Source: an uncultured Flavobacteriales bacterium
GTDB taxonomy: Bacteria > Bacteroidota > Bacteroidia > Flavobacteriales_D > Sanyastnellaceae
NCBI GenBank assembly: GCA_905478325.1
Contig: CAJQIB010000008.1
Span: 1 to 64,000, forward strand
Direction: 5' to 3'
DNA: 64,000 bases
Each line of letters begins with the position of its first letter. Positions within the stretch are counted from its first letter, which is position 1. Shown here in pieces: positions 1 to 8,418 of this stretch. The notes under the pieces were generated by a model. That model made no database searches, was not told the origin of the DNA, and saw only the letters and a program-made list of their open reading frames with translations. The position numbers and the translations under genes were made by a program.

Positions 1-310
1 CGCAGTCGTAGCCCGCATCAGCATAGGTGCAGGAGTCGTCGGAGTCTGTCGCGTCAGCGTCATAGTTGCAAGCCGTTGCATCCTGGCAACCGGCTACTTC
101 AAATTCGTCGCATACACCGTCGCCGTCTGCATCCAAAACACATTCGCCTGCGCAGTCTAAACCATTTTCAGCATACGTACATGAGTCGTCGGAGTCTGTC
201 GCATCCGCATTGTAGTTGCAAGCCGTTGCGTCTTGGCAACCGGCCAATTCAAATTCATCACACACGCCGTCACCATCGGTATCGGCAATGCAATTCCCAT
301 CGCAATCATA
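1..310 (-). repeat. 150-bp coding tandem repeat (TSP3-like plus DDSC unit)
   Basis: The string GAGTCGTCGGAGTCTGTCGC occurs at 33-52 and again at 183-202, exactly 150 bp apart, inside two near-identical 50-codon units. Each unit encodes a DxDGDGVCDE calcium-type loop followed by GCQDATACNY and DSDDSCTYA. A more diverged unit precedes them (about 310-460). The array continues past the window edge. Confidence 0.8.
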
Positions 311-1897
311 CCCCACAGCAACATAGCTACACGAACCGTCGTCCGTATTGGCCAAAGCATCATAATTGCACGCCACCTCGTCCATACATCCTTCAATCAC
401 ATCGATGCAACTTCCGTCATCATAATCAGCCTCTGGATCAAAATTAATAGCTTCCGGATCCATGCATCCACATGCATTGGAAACACCGGCCGCATCAGGA
501 GAATACACTCCTGTCCCCTCGAAGCTAAACGCACCACGAACATCATTCGTGCCATCACCATTTACAAAAACCTGCGTATTTAGCGTGCCACTGATGTCTC
601 CTGCAGTCGACACCTGCAAAATCAGCACTCGGTTGTTCATTGGGTCTGGGAGGCCATTGGGAGTGCCATTCAACACATACCAAGCTCCGCCCGTTTGGTC
701 GTCAATCACAATGTCCTGTCCATCAATTGCGCTGGCAGCAGCGAAGGCTCCAACCCATGGCTGGTCTGCGCTTTCTACCGTGCTGATTGAACTCTCACTT
801 CCTTCAGGCTGCGATTCAATCCCGATGGTAACCCAACTATCCGCTGCCAAGTCAGGGAAAAAAGCTAAAAACGCAGGATTCACTCCTCCTGCCGTCGTCG
901 CACCAAACTGGCTGTTGTAAAAGCCCGTCGTTGTCGACAAAAACAAGGGGTCTGTATCGTTGCCGTAAACCGAGCTTAAGAAGTCATCCTCATTCGCCAT
1001 GTTCATGTAAAACCGGTACGTCGTCATACCGGGAATAATATCTACTGCATGCTCCTCAACCGTCATGGTATAATCCATCGTCACCATGCCTGCTGTCGCA
1101 CACGAGCAGAAGTCGCACGAACCATCATCATTGTTCGCTGCAGGATCGTAATTGCACGCCAATTCATCCGTGCAACCATCCACAATTTCTTCTGGAGTAA
1201 AAGGCGTGAACGGAATGACTCCGCGCCATTCTTCCTCCGATGTTCCATTGCTGAAAACTTGAATTTGCATTTGCCCCGTCAACTCGCCTTCAGTCGTGAT
1301 TTGTCCCACCAAAACACGCAAATCCTCACCCGCAAAAGAAGGATGGTTCCAATCGCACGTTGAAAGATCATAGGGGTCACATGGAAAAAGCGTAAACAAC
1401 GCTGAACCTGTGGCATCATTGATGAGGACGTTGTCCCCTGAATTGAATTGATCGAACAAGCTAATTTCTCCCTCTGCTGTCGAAACATCAATGGCATCGG
1501 CAACGCTTTCTCCACCAATCGTTAACCAACTGTCAAAGGCCAATTGAGGAAAGAAACCAAAGAAGCCCGGGTTGCTTTCTGCCCCTATATCCGCACCCAA
1601 ATCCAAATCATTGAACCAGGCCATTTCGGACGTCGAGTTGATCATCATCGGATTGTCTGCCTCACCAGAAATCGCCGATAAAAAATCAGACTCATTCACC
1701 ATGTTGAGGTAAATGCGATAGGTTGTATACCCAGTCAAATCAGTCGTTCCAACCATTCCATCGTGGTCCGCGTAGGCGACAACTTCAAGCCAATATCCAT
1801 CCGGAACAGAAGGTGAAGGAGAAGAAGTGGGTTCCTGAGCTTGCGCATTCCAAAGCATGGAAGACGCAGCTATGATGAGGCATAGCAGTTTACGCAT
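1..1897 (-). CDS. Secreted repeat protein, truncated by the window edge
   Basis: The reading frame is open from an ATG at 1895-1897 to base 1, so about 632 N-terminal residues are visible and the C-terminus lies outside. A signal peptide is clear: MRK, a hydrophobic stretch, then a cut after NAQAQ. Two homologous domains of roughly 190-200 residues follow; both contain a YRxYxNMxNExDFLS motif, later an FFPxLAxDSW motif, and a strand like GxLxGxxxxQVFxNG. After them come Cys-rich units (GCxDxxACNYDxxAxxDDGSC) and then 50-residue units carrying a thrombospondin-3-like DxDGDGVCDEFE loop. The last two units are nearly identical in DNA (150 bp period). This architecture is common in marine Flavobacteriales surface proteins exported by T9SS. 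The function is unknown. A sorting domain would be expected beyond the window but cannot be seen. Confidence 0.85.
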   Translation of the reverse strand, partial: MRKLLCLIIAASSMLWNAQAQEPTSSPSPSVPDGYWLEVVAYADHDGMVGTTDLTGYTTYRIYLNMVNESDFLSAISGEADNPMMINSTSEMAWFNDLDLGADIGAESNPGFFGFFPQLAFDSWLTIGGESVADAIDVSTAEGEISLFDQFNSGDNVLINDATGSALFTLFPCDPYDLSTCDWNHPSFAGEDLRVLVGQITTEGELTGQMQIQVFSNGTSEEEWRGVIPFTPFTPEEIVDGCTDELACNYDPAANNDDGSCDFCSCATAGMVTMDYTMTVEEHAVDIIPGMTTYRFYMNMANEDDFLSSVYGNDTDPLFLSTTTGFYNSQFGATTAGGVNPAFLAFFPDLAADSWVTIGIESQPEGSESSISTVESADQPWVGAFAAASAIDGQDIVIDDQTGGAWYVLNGTPNGLPDPMNNRVLILQVSTAGDISGTLNTQVFVNGDGTNDVRGAFSFEGTGVYSPDAAGVSNACGCMDPEAINFDPEADYDDGSCIDVIEGCMDEVACNYDALANTDDGSCSYVAVGYDCDGNCIADTDGDGVCDEFELAGCQDATACNYNADATDSDDSCTYAENGLDCAGECVLDADGDGVCDEFEVAGCQDATACNYDADATDSDDSCTYADAGYDC

Positions 1898-2150
1898 GAC
1901 GCGACGAATTTGGTTAACAGTTCATTCAACAACACGTGAGCGAAACATTCTTCAATGACAACGCACACGGAGCGAATGTAACGGGAACTCTGTCAAATTG
2001 CAAGATCCCTATTGTTATTCGTCTAATTTTTACGAATACTTATCGACATTTCAGTTGAATTCAACGCATTACCCGCTCTTTAAAATATTTCAATTAAAAT
2101 CTGATAAAAACAACTTGTTCAGGTCGCATGAAATTCAAGAAAGTTTAGGC

Positions 2151-2158
2151 TATCTTTG
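2151..2158 (+). promoter_or_regulatory. -7 promoter box (TATCTTTG) for tRNA-Phe
   Basis: This is a perfect match to the Bacteroidetes TAnnTTTG -7 element, ending 12 nt before the mature tRNA 5' end. I see no good TTTG -33 element at the usual 17-23 nt spacing. The 273 bp between the repeat protein and the tRNA hold nothing else I can support. Confidence 0.6.
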
Positions 2159-2170
2159 GCGACCCTTAAT

Positions 2171-2243
<73 letters not shown>

Positions 2244-2245
2244 CA

Positions 2246-2272
2246 AAAAGCCAGTTCACGCTGGCTTTTTTT
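2246..2272 (+). terminator. Intrinsic terminator after tRNA-Phe
   Basis: A 7-bp stem AAGCCAG / CTGGCTT with loop TTCACG is followed by a run of T. It lies directly behind the tRNA. Confidence 0.85.
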
Positions 2273-2339
2273 GTTTCTATACTTTCGTAACGCGCTAACT
2301 TCGCTCAAGCTCTAATCACTTCATCGAATCTCCGGTTCT

Positions 2340-3419
2340 GTGCATCAAAACATCCAGTTCAATCAACCCGACCAAAACCAGCACTTGGAATTGCCTTGGA
2401 TCCAGTGGATTCAATCGGATGGATTTCGAATTCTGGCGGACGAACGATTCCGAGAGTTGCCCGTTTTTGGACCGCTGACGCACGTCTGGAATACGAGTCC
2501 GAAATGTTTCATTTCCGCTGGAGAGGATTCCAAATCCATCAAATCGGCTGAACGTATTTGGTCTTGGTTGGATCAGGAAAATACAGATCGCGGACATGTT
2601 TTGCTGATTGTCGGGGGTGGAACCATCAGTGACCTTGGTGGGTTTGTGGCCTCGACGTTCAAACGAGGCATACCATTTGTTTTGGTACCGACCACCCTTG
2701 TCGGTATGATTGATGCCGCCATTGGGGGAAAGAATGGCCTCAACTATTCCGATTATAAAAATCAAATTGGAACATTTCAATTGCCCGACTTGACCTACAT
2801 CGATGTCAACTTCATCTCTTCGTTAGATGCCCTTGAGCGGACAAACGGCTGGATGGAGCTCGTTAAGCACAGCTTGATTTCCGATCGGACATTGTGGAAT
2901 GAAATTCAGAACGTTGACATTCATCTTCCGGGAGCCATAGCGCCTTGGGTCCCGCGTGCTGCTGAAATAAAGAAGCACATCGTTGCTCAAGACTTCCTAG
3001 ACGAATCGCTTCGGAAATCCTTGAATTTCGGACACACCGTTGCCCACGCTCTTGAATGGAAAGCACAGCAAGACGATGTGCAACTCAGTCATGGTGTAGC
3101 CGTCGGTTGGGGAATGCTGTGGTCACTGGCATGGAGCAATTCCCTGCTACAAAGAGACTCTACAGACTTTGAATTGGCCAGCCGAAGCATTCGGATGTGG
3201 CTCGACACAATCCCCGCACACCATCAATCGCATTGGCTGAGCGCTTTGGACCCTGCAGAATTGTGGCCCGCCATGCTGAAGGACAAAAAAAACCTCGACG
3301 GAGCCGTGCTTGATGTTGCATTGACGCAGATTGGAGAGGCCATTTGGAACCAGCCCGTAACGTTGAATAAATTCACAAGCATTTGGAAACAAGTCTTCCT
3401 TTCCTTGGAGACCAATTGA
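2340..3419 (+). CDS. aroB: 3-dehydroquinate synthase
   Basis: This enzyme (359 aa) converts DAHP to 3-dehydroquinate, step two of the shikimate pathway, in the cytoplasm using NAD and a divalent metal. The NAD-binding glycine motif GGGTISDLGGF sits near residue 95. VPTTLVGMIDAAIGGKNGLN is the active-site signature, and NFGHTVAHALE carries metal-binding histidines. The length is typical. The start is a GTG at 2340; no in-frame ATG precedes the conserved region. Two weak promoter-like boxes, TACTTTCG (2280-2287) and TAACTTCG (2296-2303), lie upstream. lpxD begins 23 bp downstream on the same strand, so aroB may open the lipid A gene run, although lpxD has its own candidate box. Confidence 0.93.
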   Translation: MHQNIQFNQPDQNQHLELPWIQWIQSDGFRILADERFRELPVFGPLTHVWNTSPKCFISAGEDSKSIKSAERIWSWLDQENTDRGHVLLIVGGGTISDLGGFVASTFKRGIPFVLVPTTLVGMIDAAIGGKNGLNYSDYKNQIGTFQLPDLTYIDVNFISSLDALERTNGWMELVKHSLISDRTLWNEIQNVDIHLPGAIAPWVPRAAEIKKHIVAQDFLDESLRKSLNFGHTVAHALEWKAQQDDVQLSHGVAVGWGMLWSLAWSNSLLQRDSTDFELASRSIRMWLDTIPAHHQSHWLSALDPAELWPAMLKDKKNLDGAVLDVALTQIGEAIWNQPVTLNKFTSIWKQVFLSLETN

Positions 3420-3430
3420 TTCCCCTCCCT

Positions 3431-3438
3431 TAGCTTTA
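3431..3438 (+). promoter_or_regulatory. Weak -7-like box (TAGCTTTA) before lpxD
   Basis: It matches TAnnTTTG except for the last base and ends 4 nt before the lpxD ATG, the same geometry as other start-proximal boxes in this window. Confidence 0.3.
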
Positions 3439-3442
3439 CCCC

Positions 3443-4495
3443 ATGCAACATACAGCAGGCGATCTCGCCGACATGTTGAAAGGTCTCGTAGAAGGAGACT
3501 CCCAAGTCATTGTCAATCAATTGTCGAAAATTGAGTTGGCGTCTTCTGGGTCACTTACTTTTTTATCCAATCCGGATTATGAAGGGTACTTGTACACAAC
3601 AGGCGCATCAGTGGCTATTGTTCCCACAACGTTTACTGCTACGCAGCCATTGCCAGCAACATTGACTTTAATTCGAGTTACCGACTCGTATGCCGCATTT
3701 GCACAACTCTTGGAGTTCGCGTCAACAGCTATGGCCCTTCCGCGCACCGTCCATCCGGCTGCTGTCATTAGTGAATCGGCTCAAATCCACCAGAACATAC
3801 ACATTGGAGCCCTCGCTGTCATTGAAGACGGCGCCACCATTGGTGAGGGGTGTGAAATCCATGCCCATGTTACAGTCGGTCGCAATGTGCGCATCGGAGC
3901 CAATTCAAAACTGCACAGTGGAGTGCAGGTATTGGACAATTGCATCATTGGAAGCGGGTGTACCATTCAAGCAGGTGCGATCATTGGATCCGATGGCTTT
4001 GGATTTGCTCCTCAGGCCGGTGATGGATACAAAAAGATTCCTCAAACAGGCAATGTCATCCTCCATGACAACTGTGAAGTCGGTGCTGCCACGACCATTG
4101 ATCGTGCCACTTTGGGCTCAACGATTATCGAGGAGGGGGTGAAGTTGGACAACCAAATTCAGGTCGCGCACAACTGCACCATTGGAGCTCACACGGTCAT
4201 TGCCGCGCAAACAGGAATTGCTGGATCGACCGCCATTGGAAGCCGATGCATGATTGGTGGGCAAGTTGGATTCGCAGGACATCTCAAAATAGCAGACGGC
4301 GTTAAAATCGCAGCGCAATCCGGAGTTACGATAAGTATCAAAGAGCCAGACTCAGTTTGGCAAGGGACGCCAGCAACGCCTATCAAAGATTATCGAAAAC
4401 GTCAAATTGCCCTGCGCAATTTATCACGCCATCGCCTCATGGATCGCTTGGAAGAGCTTGAAAAAATCCAGCAGGACAAGCGCACCTCTTCATGA
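3443..4495 (+). CDS. lpxD: UDP-3-O-(3-hydroxyacyl)glucosamine N-acyltransferase
   Basis: LpxD (350 aa) adds the second 3-hydroxyacyl chain from acyl-ACP to UDP-3-O-acyl-glucosamine in lipid A synthesis. Residues 1-100 form the uridine-binding N-domain, with the conserved run TLIRVTDSYAAFAQLLEF. From about residue 105 the protein is a left-handed beta-helix of hexapeptide repeats (IGEGCEIHAHVTVG, IGSGCTIQAG). The DGFGFAP and VAHNCTIGAHTVIAAQTGIAG stretches carry the family's catalytic histidine region. Its TGA overlaps the ATG of lpxC-fabZ by 4 bp (ATGA), indicating translational coupling. Confidence 0.96.
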   Translation: MQHTAGDLADMLKGLVEGDSQVIVNQLSKIELASSGSLTFLSNPDYEGYLYTTGASVAIVPTTFTATQPLPATLTLIRVTDSYAAFAQLLEFASTAMALPRTVHPAAVISESAQIHQNIHIGALAVIEDGATIGEGCEIHAHVTVGRNVRIGANSKLHSGVQVLDNCIIGSGCTIQAGAIIGSDGFGFAPQAGDGYKKIPQTGNVILHDNCEVGAATTIDRATLGSTIIEEGVKLDNQIQVAHNCTIGAHTVIAAQTGIAGSTAIGSRCMIGGQVGFAGHLKIADGVKIAAQSGVTISIKEPDSVWQGTPATPIKDYRKRQIALRNLSRHRLMDRLEELEKIQQDKRTSS

Positions 4496-5889
4496 CAAAA
4501 AAGCAGAGAACCATTCGTAAATCCATCTCATTCTCTGGGATTGGATTGCATACCGGTCAACAAACAACCATGACTCTGCATCCCGCTGACGCGAATCATG
4601 GATACAAGTTTCAGCGGTCAGACCTCCCTGATTGCCCTATTATTGACGCCGACGTAGACCGTGTCGTCAGCACCCAAAGAGGAACGACACTTGAGCAGAA
4701 TGGTGCACAGGTCAACACCACAGAGCACATTCTAGCGGCTCTATACGGTTGCGAAGTCGATAATGCTCTGATCGAATTGACCGGTCCTGAAATCCCGATC
4801 ATGGATGGCAGTTCAATCGAGTTCGTGGAGGCCTTAGAAACCGCAGGCTACCAAGATCAGGAAGCCAACCGGAAGTACTTCAAGTTGAATTCAAATGTCT
4901 GGTACGAAAACAAGGAAAAGGGTGTTGAGATGCTCGCTGTACCCGAGCCACAAGATGAATTCCGGATTACGGTCATGGTGGATTACCGCAGCCCTATTCT
5001 CGGCACCCAACATGCGAGTATGTACAAGATTTCGGAATTCAAAGACGAAATCGCTCGCTCCCGGACCTTCGTTTTCTTGCGTGAAGTCAAGCAACTTGCG
5101 AATGAAGGCTTGATTAAAGGAGGTGATCTGAATAACGCTGTTGTACTCATCGAACGCATCTATTCGGATGAAGAGCTGCACACCATCGCACAATTGCTCG
5201 GAAAGGACGACCTCAAGTCCCGTGGCGACGTTCCTGGAGTTCTCAATACGTCTCCCCTCCGTTATCAAAACGAACCTGCACGGCACAAGTTATTGGACAT
5301 CATGGGAGACCTCGCCCTCATGGGGTGCTTTTTACAAGCGCACATTTTGGCAGCCCGGCCAGGCCATGCTGGCAACACCTCATTTGCAAAAATCCTCAAG
5401 AAGATGATGATAGAAGAAAAGAAGACACCCAATCTGAGTACTGATCGCCCATCCATCCTTGACATCAACCAAATTAGCGCGATGCTTCCGCACCGCTACC
5501 CCTTTCTATTGGTTGATCGGATTCTGGAAATCAATGAAGACAGCATCATTGGCTTGAAAAATGTCACCTTCAATGAACCCTATTTCCAAGGTCATTTTCC
5601 CGGAAATCCCGTGATGCCTGGCGTATTGCAAGTGGAGGCCATGGCTCAAGTTGGTGGCATCTTCGCCCTGAATACTGTCCCAGACCCCGAGCACTACACC
5701 ACCTACTTTATGAAAATTGACAATGTCAAATTCAAACAGAAGGTGCTCCCAGGAGATACGTTGGTCTTTCATCTAGAATTGATGTCTCCGATACGACGAG
5801 GCTTGGTTAACATGAAAGGAAGAGGATATGTCCGTGGCCAATTGGCCTCAGAAGCAGAGATGCTTGCGAAGATTGTAAAAGACAAGTGA
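4492..5889 (+). CDS. lpxC-fabZ: Bifunctional LpxC deacetylase / FabZ dehydratase
   Basis: This is a natural fusion (465 aa) characteristic of Bacteroidetes. Residues 1-310 are LpxC, the zinc-dependent UDP-3-O-acyl-GlcNAc deacetylase that commits to lipid A; TEHILAALYG and the zinc motif HKLLDIMGDLALMG are visible. Residues 320-465 are FabZ, 3-hydroxyacyl-ACP dehydratase of fatty-acid elongation, with HRYPFLLVDRIL and the hot-dog active-site run GHFPGNPVMPGVLQVEAMAQ. Joining the two ties lipid A and phospholipid supply in one polypeptide; both draw on 3-hydroxyacyl-ACP. The start overlaps the lpxD stop. lpxA follows after 27 bp. Confidence 0.97.
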   Translation: MTKKQRTIRKSISFSGIGLHTGQQTTMTLHPADANHGYKFQRSDLPDCPIIDADVDRVVSTQRGTTLEQNGAQVNTTEHILAALYGCEVDNALIELTGPEIPIMDGSSIEFVEALETAGYQDQEANRKYFKLNSNVWYENKEKGVEMLAVPEPQDEFRITVMVDYRSPILGTQHASMYKISEFKDEIARSRTFVFLREVKQLANEGLIKGGDLNNAVVLIERIYSDEELHTIAQLLGKDDLKSRGDVPGVLNTSPLRYQNEPARHKLLDIMGDLALMGCFLQAHILAARPGHAGNTSFAKILKKMMIEEKKTPNLSTDRPSILDINQISAMLPHRYPFLLVDRILEINEDSIIGLKNVTFNEPYFQGHFPGNPVMPGVLQVEAMAQVGGIFALNTVPDPEHYTTYFMKIDNVKFKQKVLPGDTLVFHLELMSPIRRGLVNMKGRGYVRGQLASEAEMLAKIVKDK

Positions 5890-5916
5890 GCGGAAATTAC
5901 TGAAACCAACGATCAA

Positions 5917-6699
5917 GTGAGTCAGATTTCACCCCAAGCCTATGTGAGCTCCAAGGCGCGTATTGGAGAAGGAGCCATTATTGAGCCCTTCGCATTCATC
6001 GAAGACGATGTTCAAATCGGTCCAGGAACCTGGATCGGTCCGAATGCAATCATCATGAATGGCTCACGCATAGGAAAGGACTGTAAAATTTTTCCTGGTG
6101 CTGTGATCGGAGCCGTGCCACAGGATCTCAAATATGCGGGAGAGTCCTCAACGGCTGAAGTTGGTGACCGCACTGTGATTCGCGAATGCGTGACCATCAA
6201 CCGGGGCACCACAGACCGCATGCGAACCGCCGTAGGAACGGATTGCTTGCTGATGGCATACACCCACCTCGCTCATGACGTTTTGGTCGGCGACCACGTC
6301 ATCATCGCGAACTCAGGGAACATCGCAGGCCATGTGACCATTGAAGATTGGGCGATTCTCGAAGGAATGGTCGGCGTGCAACAATTTGTCACCATTGGCA
6401 TGCATGCATTTGTTGCGGGAGGATCACTCGTGCGTAAGAACATTCCACCCTATATCAAGGCCGCCCGTGAACCACTCTCATACATTGGTGTAAATAGCAT
6501 TGGACTGCGACGCAGAGGATATGACAATGAACGCATCTTGAACATCGAGGACATCTACCGCATGCTCTATGTTCAAAACGGCAACTTATCTCAAGCGCTG
6601 CGCGCTGCTGAAACTGAATTGCCGGCAACCCAGGACAAGAGCATTATCCTTGACTTCATCAATGCCTCGGACAAAGGAATCATCCGCGGACCATTTTGA
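5917..6699 (+). CDS. lpxA: UDP-N-acetylglucosamine acyltransferase
   Basis: LpxA (260 aa, family-typical) transfers 3-hydroxyacyl from ACP to the 3-OH of UDP-GlcNAc, the first lipid A step. It is a hexapeptide beta-helix (IGEGAIIEPFAFIEDDVQIG, TWIGPNAIIMNG), with the family landmarks RECVTINRGT and LLMAYTHLAHDVLVGDH, which contains the catalytic His region. The C-terminal third is helical. The start is a GTG at 5917, giving MSQISPQAYVS, the usual LpxA beginning. It lies in the same direction as lpxD and lpxC-fabZ, and the ABC ATPase follows 10 bp after its stop. Confidence 0.96.
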   Translation: MSQISPQAYVSSKARIGEGAIIEPFAFIEDDVQIGPGTWIGPNAIIMNGSRIGKDCKIFPGAVIGAVPQDLKYAGESSTAEVGDRTVIRECVTINRGTTDRMRTAVGTDCLLMAYTHLAHDVLVGDHVIIANSGNIAGHVTIEDWAILEGMVGVQQFVTIGMHAFVAGGSLVRKNIPPYIKAAREPLSYIGVNSIGLRRRGYDNERILNIEDIYRMLYVQNGNLSQALRAAETELPATQDKSIILDFINASDKGIIRGPF

Positions 6700-6709
6700 A
6701 AACGACTCC

Positions 6710-7360
6710 ATGGAATTGAATCCTGCCATTCCGTGTTCTGTATCCTTAAGTGACTTAGGACATCGCTTCGGAAAGCAGGAGGTACTAAAAGGCCTTCAAG
6801 CCACGGTCCATGCTCGAGAGCATGTGGTGATTCAAGGAAGCAATGGAAGTGGCAAGTCCACGTTAGGACAAATCATCGCAGGACATTTGACGTGCTCATC
6901 AGGGGAAATCCTATGGAAACAACAGGATTCAAAGGGAGAAAACGCGGCGTCACATCTTGACGACATTGCGTTGCAAACGATGCTCATGGCACCTGCGAGC
7001 ACATTGCACCCTTTGCTCACTATCCATGAACTGATTGCGTTCCATGGTACGTTCAGAAGCTGGTGGCCTGGATTGAATCCACACACTTGGATCGAAGACA
7101 GTGGCCTTTCAAACCATTTGCAGTCTTCCTATTCCGCGCTGAGTTCTGGCATGCAGCAGCGCGTTAAGCTCGTCCTAGCCCTCGCAACTCAAAGTGCACT
7201 ATTGGTTTTAGATGAGCCCTGCGTCAATCTCGATGCCAGTGGAATCGCCTGGTACCAGGATTGCTTGAAGTGGATGAGTCCACAGTGCACCGTGGTGGTG
7301 TGTTCCAACAACCGAGAAGAGGACCATTTAGCTGCTACACAGACCATTGTGCTTGATTAG
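6710..7360 (+). CDS. ABC transporter ATP-binding protein
   Basis: This small ATPase (216 aa from the ATG at 6710) has Walker A GSNGSGKST near residue 45, the signature SALSSGMQQRVKL near residue 150 and Walker B LLVLDEP. The signature is LSSGMQQR rather than LSGGQ, and the Q-loop is not obvious. It is a stand-alone nucleotide-binding domain with no permease gene next to it. The frame opens further upstream inside lpxA, but the conserved domain begins near SVSLSDLGHRFG, so 6710 is the sensible start. Its position behind lpxA suggests a link to envelope lipid export, but that is only context. The substrate is unknown. Confidence 0.85.
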   Translation: MELNPAIPCSVSLSDLGHRFGKQEVLKGLQATVHAREHVVIQGSNGSGKSTLGQIIAGHLTCSSGEILWKQQDSKGENAASHLDDIALQTMLMAPASTLHPLLTIHELIAFHGTFRSWWPGLNPHTWIEDSGLSNHLQSSYSALSSGMQQRVKLVLALATQSALLVLDEPCVNLDASGIAWYQDCLKWMSPQCTVVVCSNNREEDHLAATQTIVLD

Positions 7361-7505
7361 AGTGGGGCTGACTCTTGTTTATTTTCATTATTAACTAGCT
7401 GTTTTAAAGCAAGTTAAGAGTAATCACAATCGAAAACGTAACCTTTATTGAGACATTGGAGTAAATGAAGTTTGACTATCAATACGAAACTTTAATTCCT
7501 CTCTC

Positions 7506-8360
7506 ATGAAACTCAAGCAGTTTTACACCCTTGCAGCCGCTACGTTCTTTTTTGGAGCAATTGTAGCCAACGCTCAAACAGCCTCTTTCAGTTCAACCCC
7601 TGGTCCTTTTGCCAACTTGCCGCACGATTGCGTGTCCAAGACTCCTTCTGGATCTCAGGTACTGTTCTTAAACGACACAGATGTCGTAACTCAGTCTTTC
7701 ACTGCATGCACAGACGGCGATGCTCGAAAAGTGTATGTTAAGGTCAAGCAAACTTCAGGTGATGGTCAATTGACCATGTCCATTCTAGACAGCCGCGGAG
7801 AATTGTTGGATAAAATCAAGGTTACCATCAAAGACGGCTTCTCAGGCGTTGCTATTGGTAAATTGAGCGCGAAAGTAGAAAATGGCGTGCGATACAACTT
7901 GAAGTTGGATGCTGCCGGTGTTGACTTGATCATTGAAGGTCGCTACACTCGCATTCCAGGCAATGACTTGTACTTAAACGGATGGAAATTGGACGGATCA
8001 ATCTCTACAGCGATTGGGTTCAAGCACATCAACGAAATTGACGCTGTTCAAGCCACTCGTGACGACTCGTACACCGAGCAGATCGACATGCGAGGAACCG
8101 AGCTGGCCTCAACGTTCTCTACGTACCCTAATCCTTTCTCTAACGAGTTCACTGTTGAATTCGAAAAGGATTTGAAAGGCGAAACAAGCGTTGTCTTGTT
8201 GGACTTGACAGGCAATGTTCTTCACCGTGAAATTCGAACCAACGTTCGTTCAGGTGATCGAATCAACATCAACCCACGTTACTTCTTGAACCCTGGAGCG
8301 TATGCCGTTCGAGTGATCAACGAGCAACGTATGTTCAACACAACGATCATGAAGCACTGA
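7506..8360 (+). CDS. Secreted protein with type A T9SS C-terminal sorting domain
   Basis: The protein is 284 aa. A signal peptide (MKLKQFYTLAAATFFFGAI, cut near NAQT) is followed by a roughly 170-residue beta-rich region with paired cysteines (HDCVSK, TACTDGD) that I do not recognise. The last 80 residues are a Por-type sorting domain: TYPNPFSNEFTVEF, then LLDLTGNVLHRE and a terminal GAYAVRVINEQRMFNTTIMKH. T9SS would move it across the outer membrane and remove this domain. It stands alone in a 145-bp AT-rich promoter region, where TTTG at about 7471 followed 18 nt later by TAATTCCT is a poor promoter candidate. A strong terminator follows. Confidence 0.88.
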   Translation: MKLKQFYTLAAATFFFGAIVANAQTASFSSTPGPFANLPHDCVSKTPSGSQVLFLNDTDVVTQSFTACTDGDARKVYVKVKQTSGDGQLTMSILDSRGELLDKIKVTIKDGFSGVAIGKLSAKVENGVRYNLKLDAAGVDLIIEGRYTRIPGNDLYLNGWKLDGSISTAIGFKHINEIDAVQATRDDSYTEQIDMRGTELASTFSTYPNPFSNEFTVEFEKDLKGETSVVLLDLTGNVLHREIRTNVRSGDRININPRYFLNPGAYAVRVINEQRMFNTTIMKH

Positions 8361-8389
8361 TTGAATCACCGATTCTCTCTAGCGTTCAA

Positions 8390-8418
8390 GGGCCATCCGA
8401 AAGGGTGGCCCTTTTTTA
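8390..8418 (+). terminator. Intrinsic terminator
   Basis: A 10-bp stem AGGGCCATCC / GGGTGGCCCT (one G-T pair) with a GAAA tetraloop is followed by TTTTTT. It ends the T9SS cargo gene. The convergent DUF4301 gene stops inside its T-run. Confidence 0.9.

Noticed and set aside
1-460. Regular repeats that might be a CRISPR array
   Set aside because: The 150-bp repeats are in frame and encode Cys-rich protein units; there are no short repeats with unique spacers.
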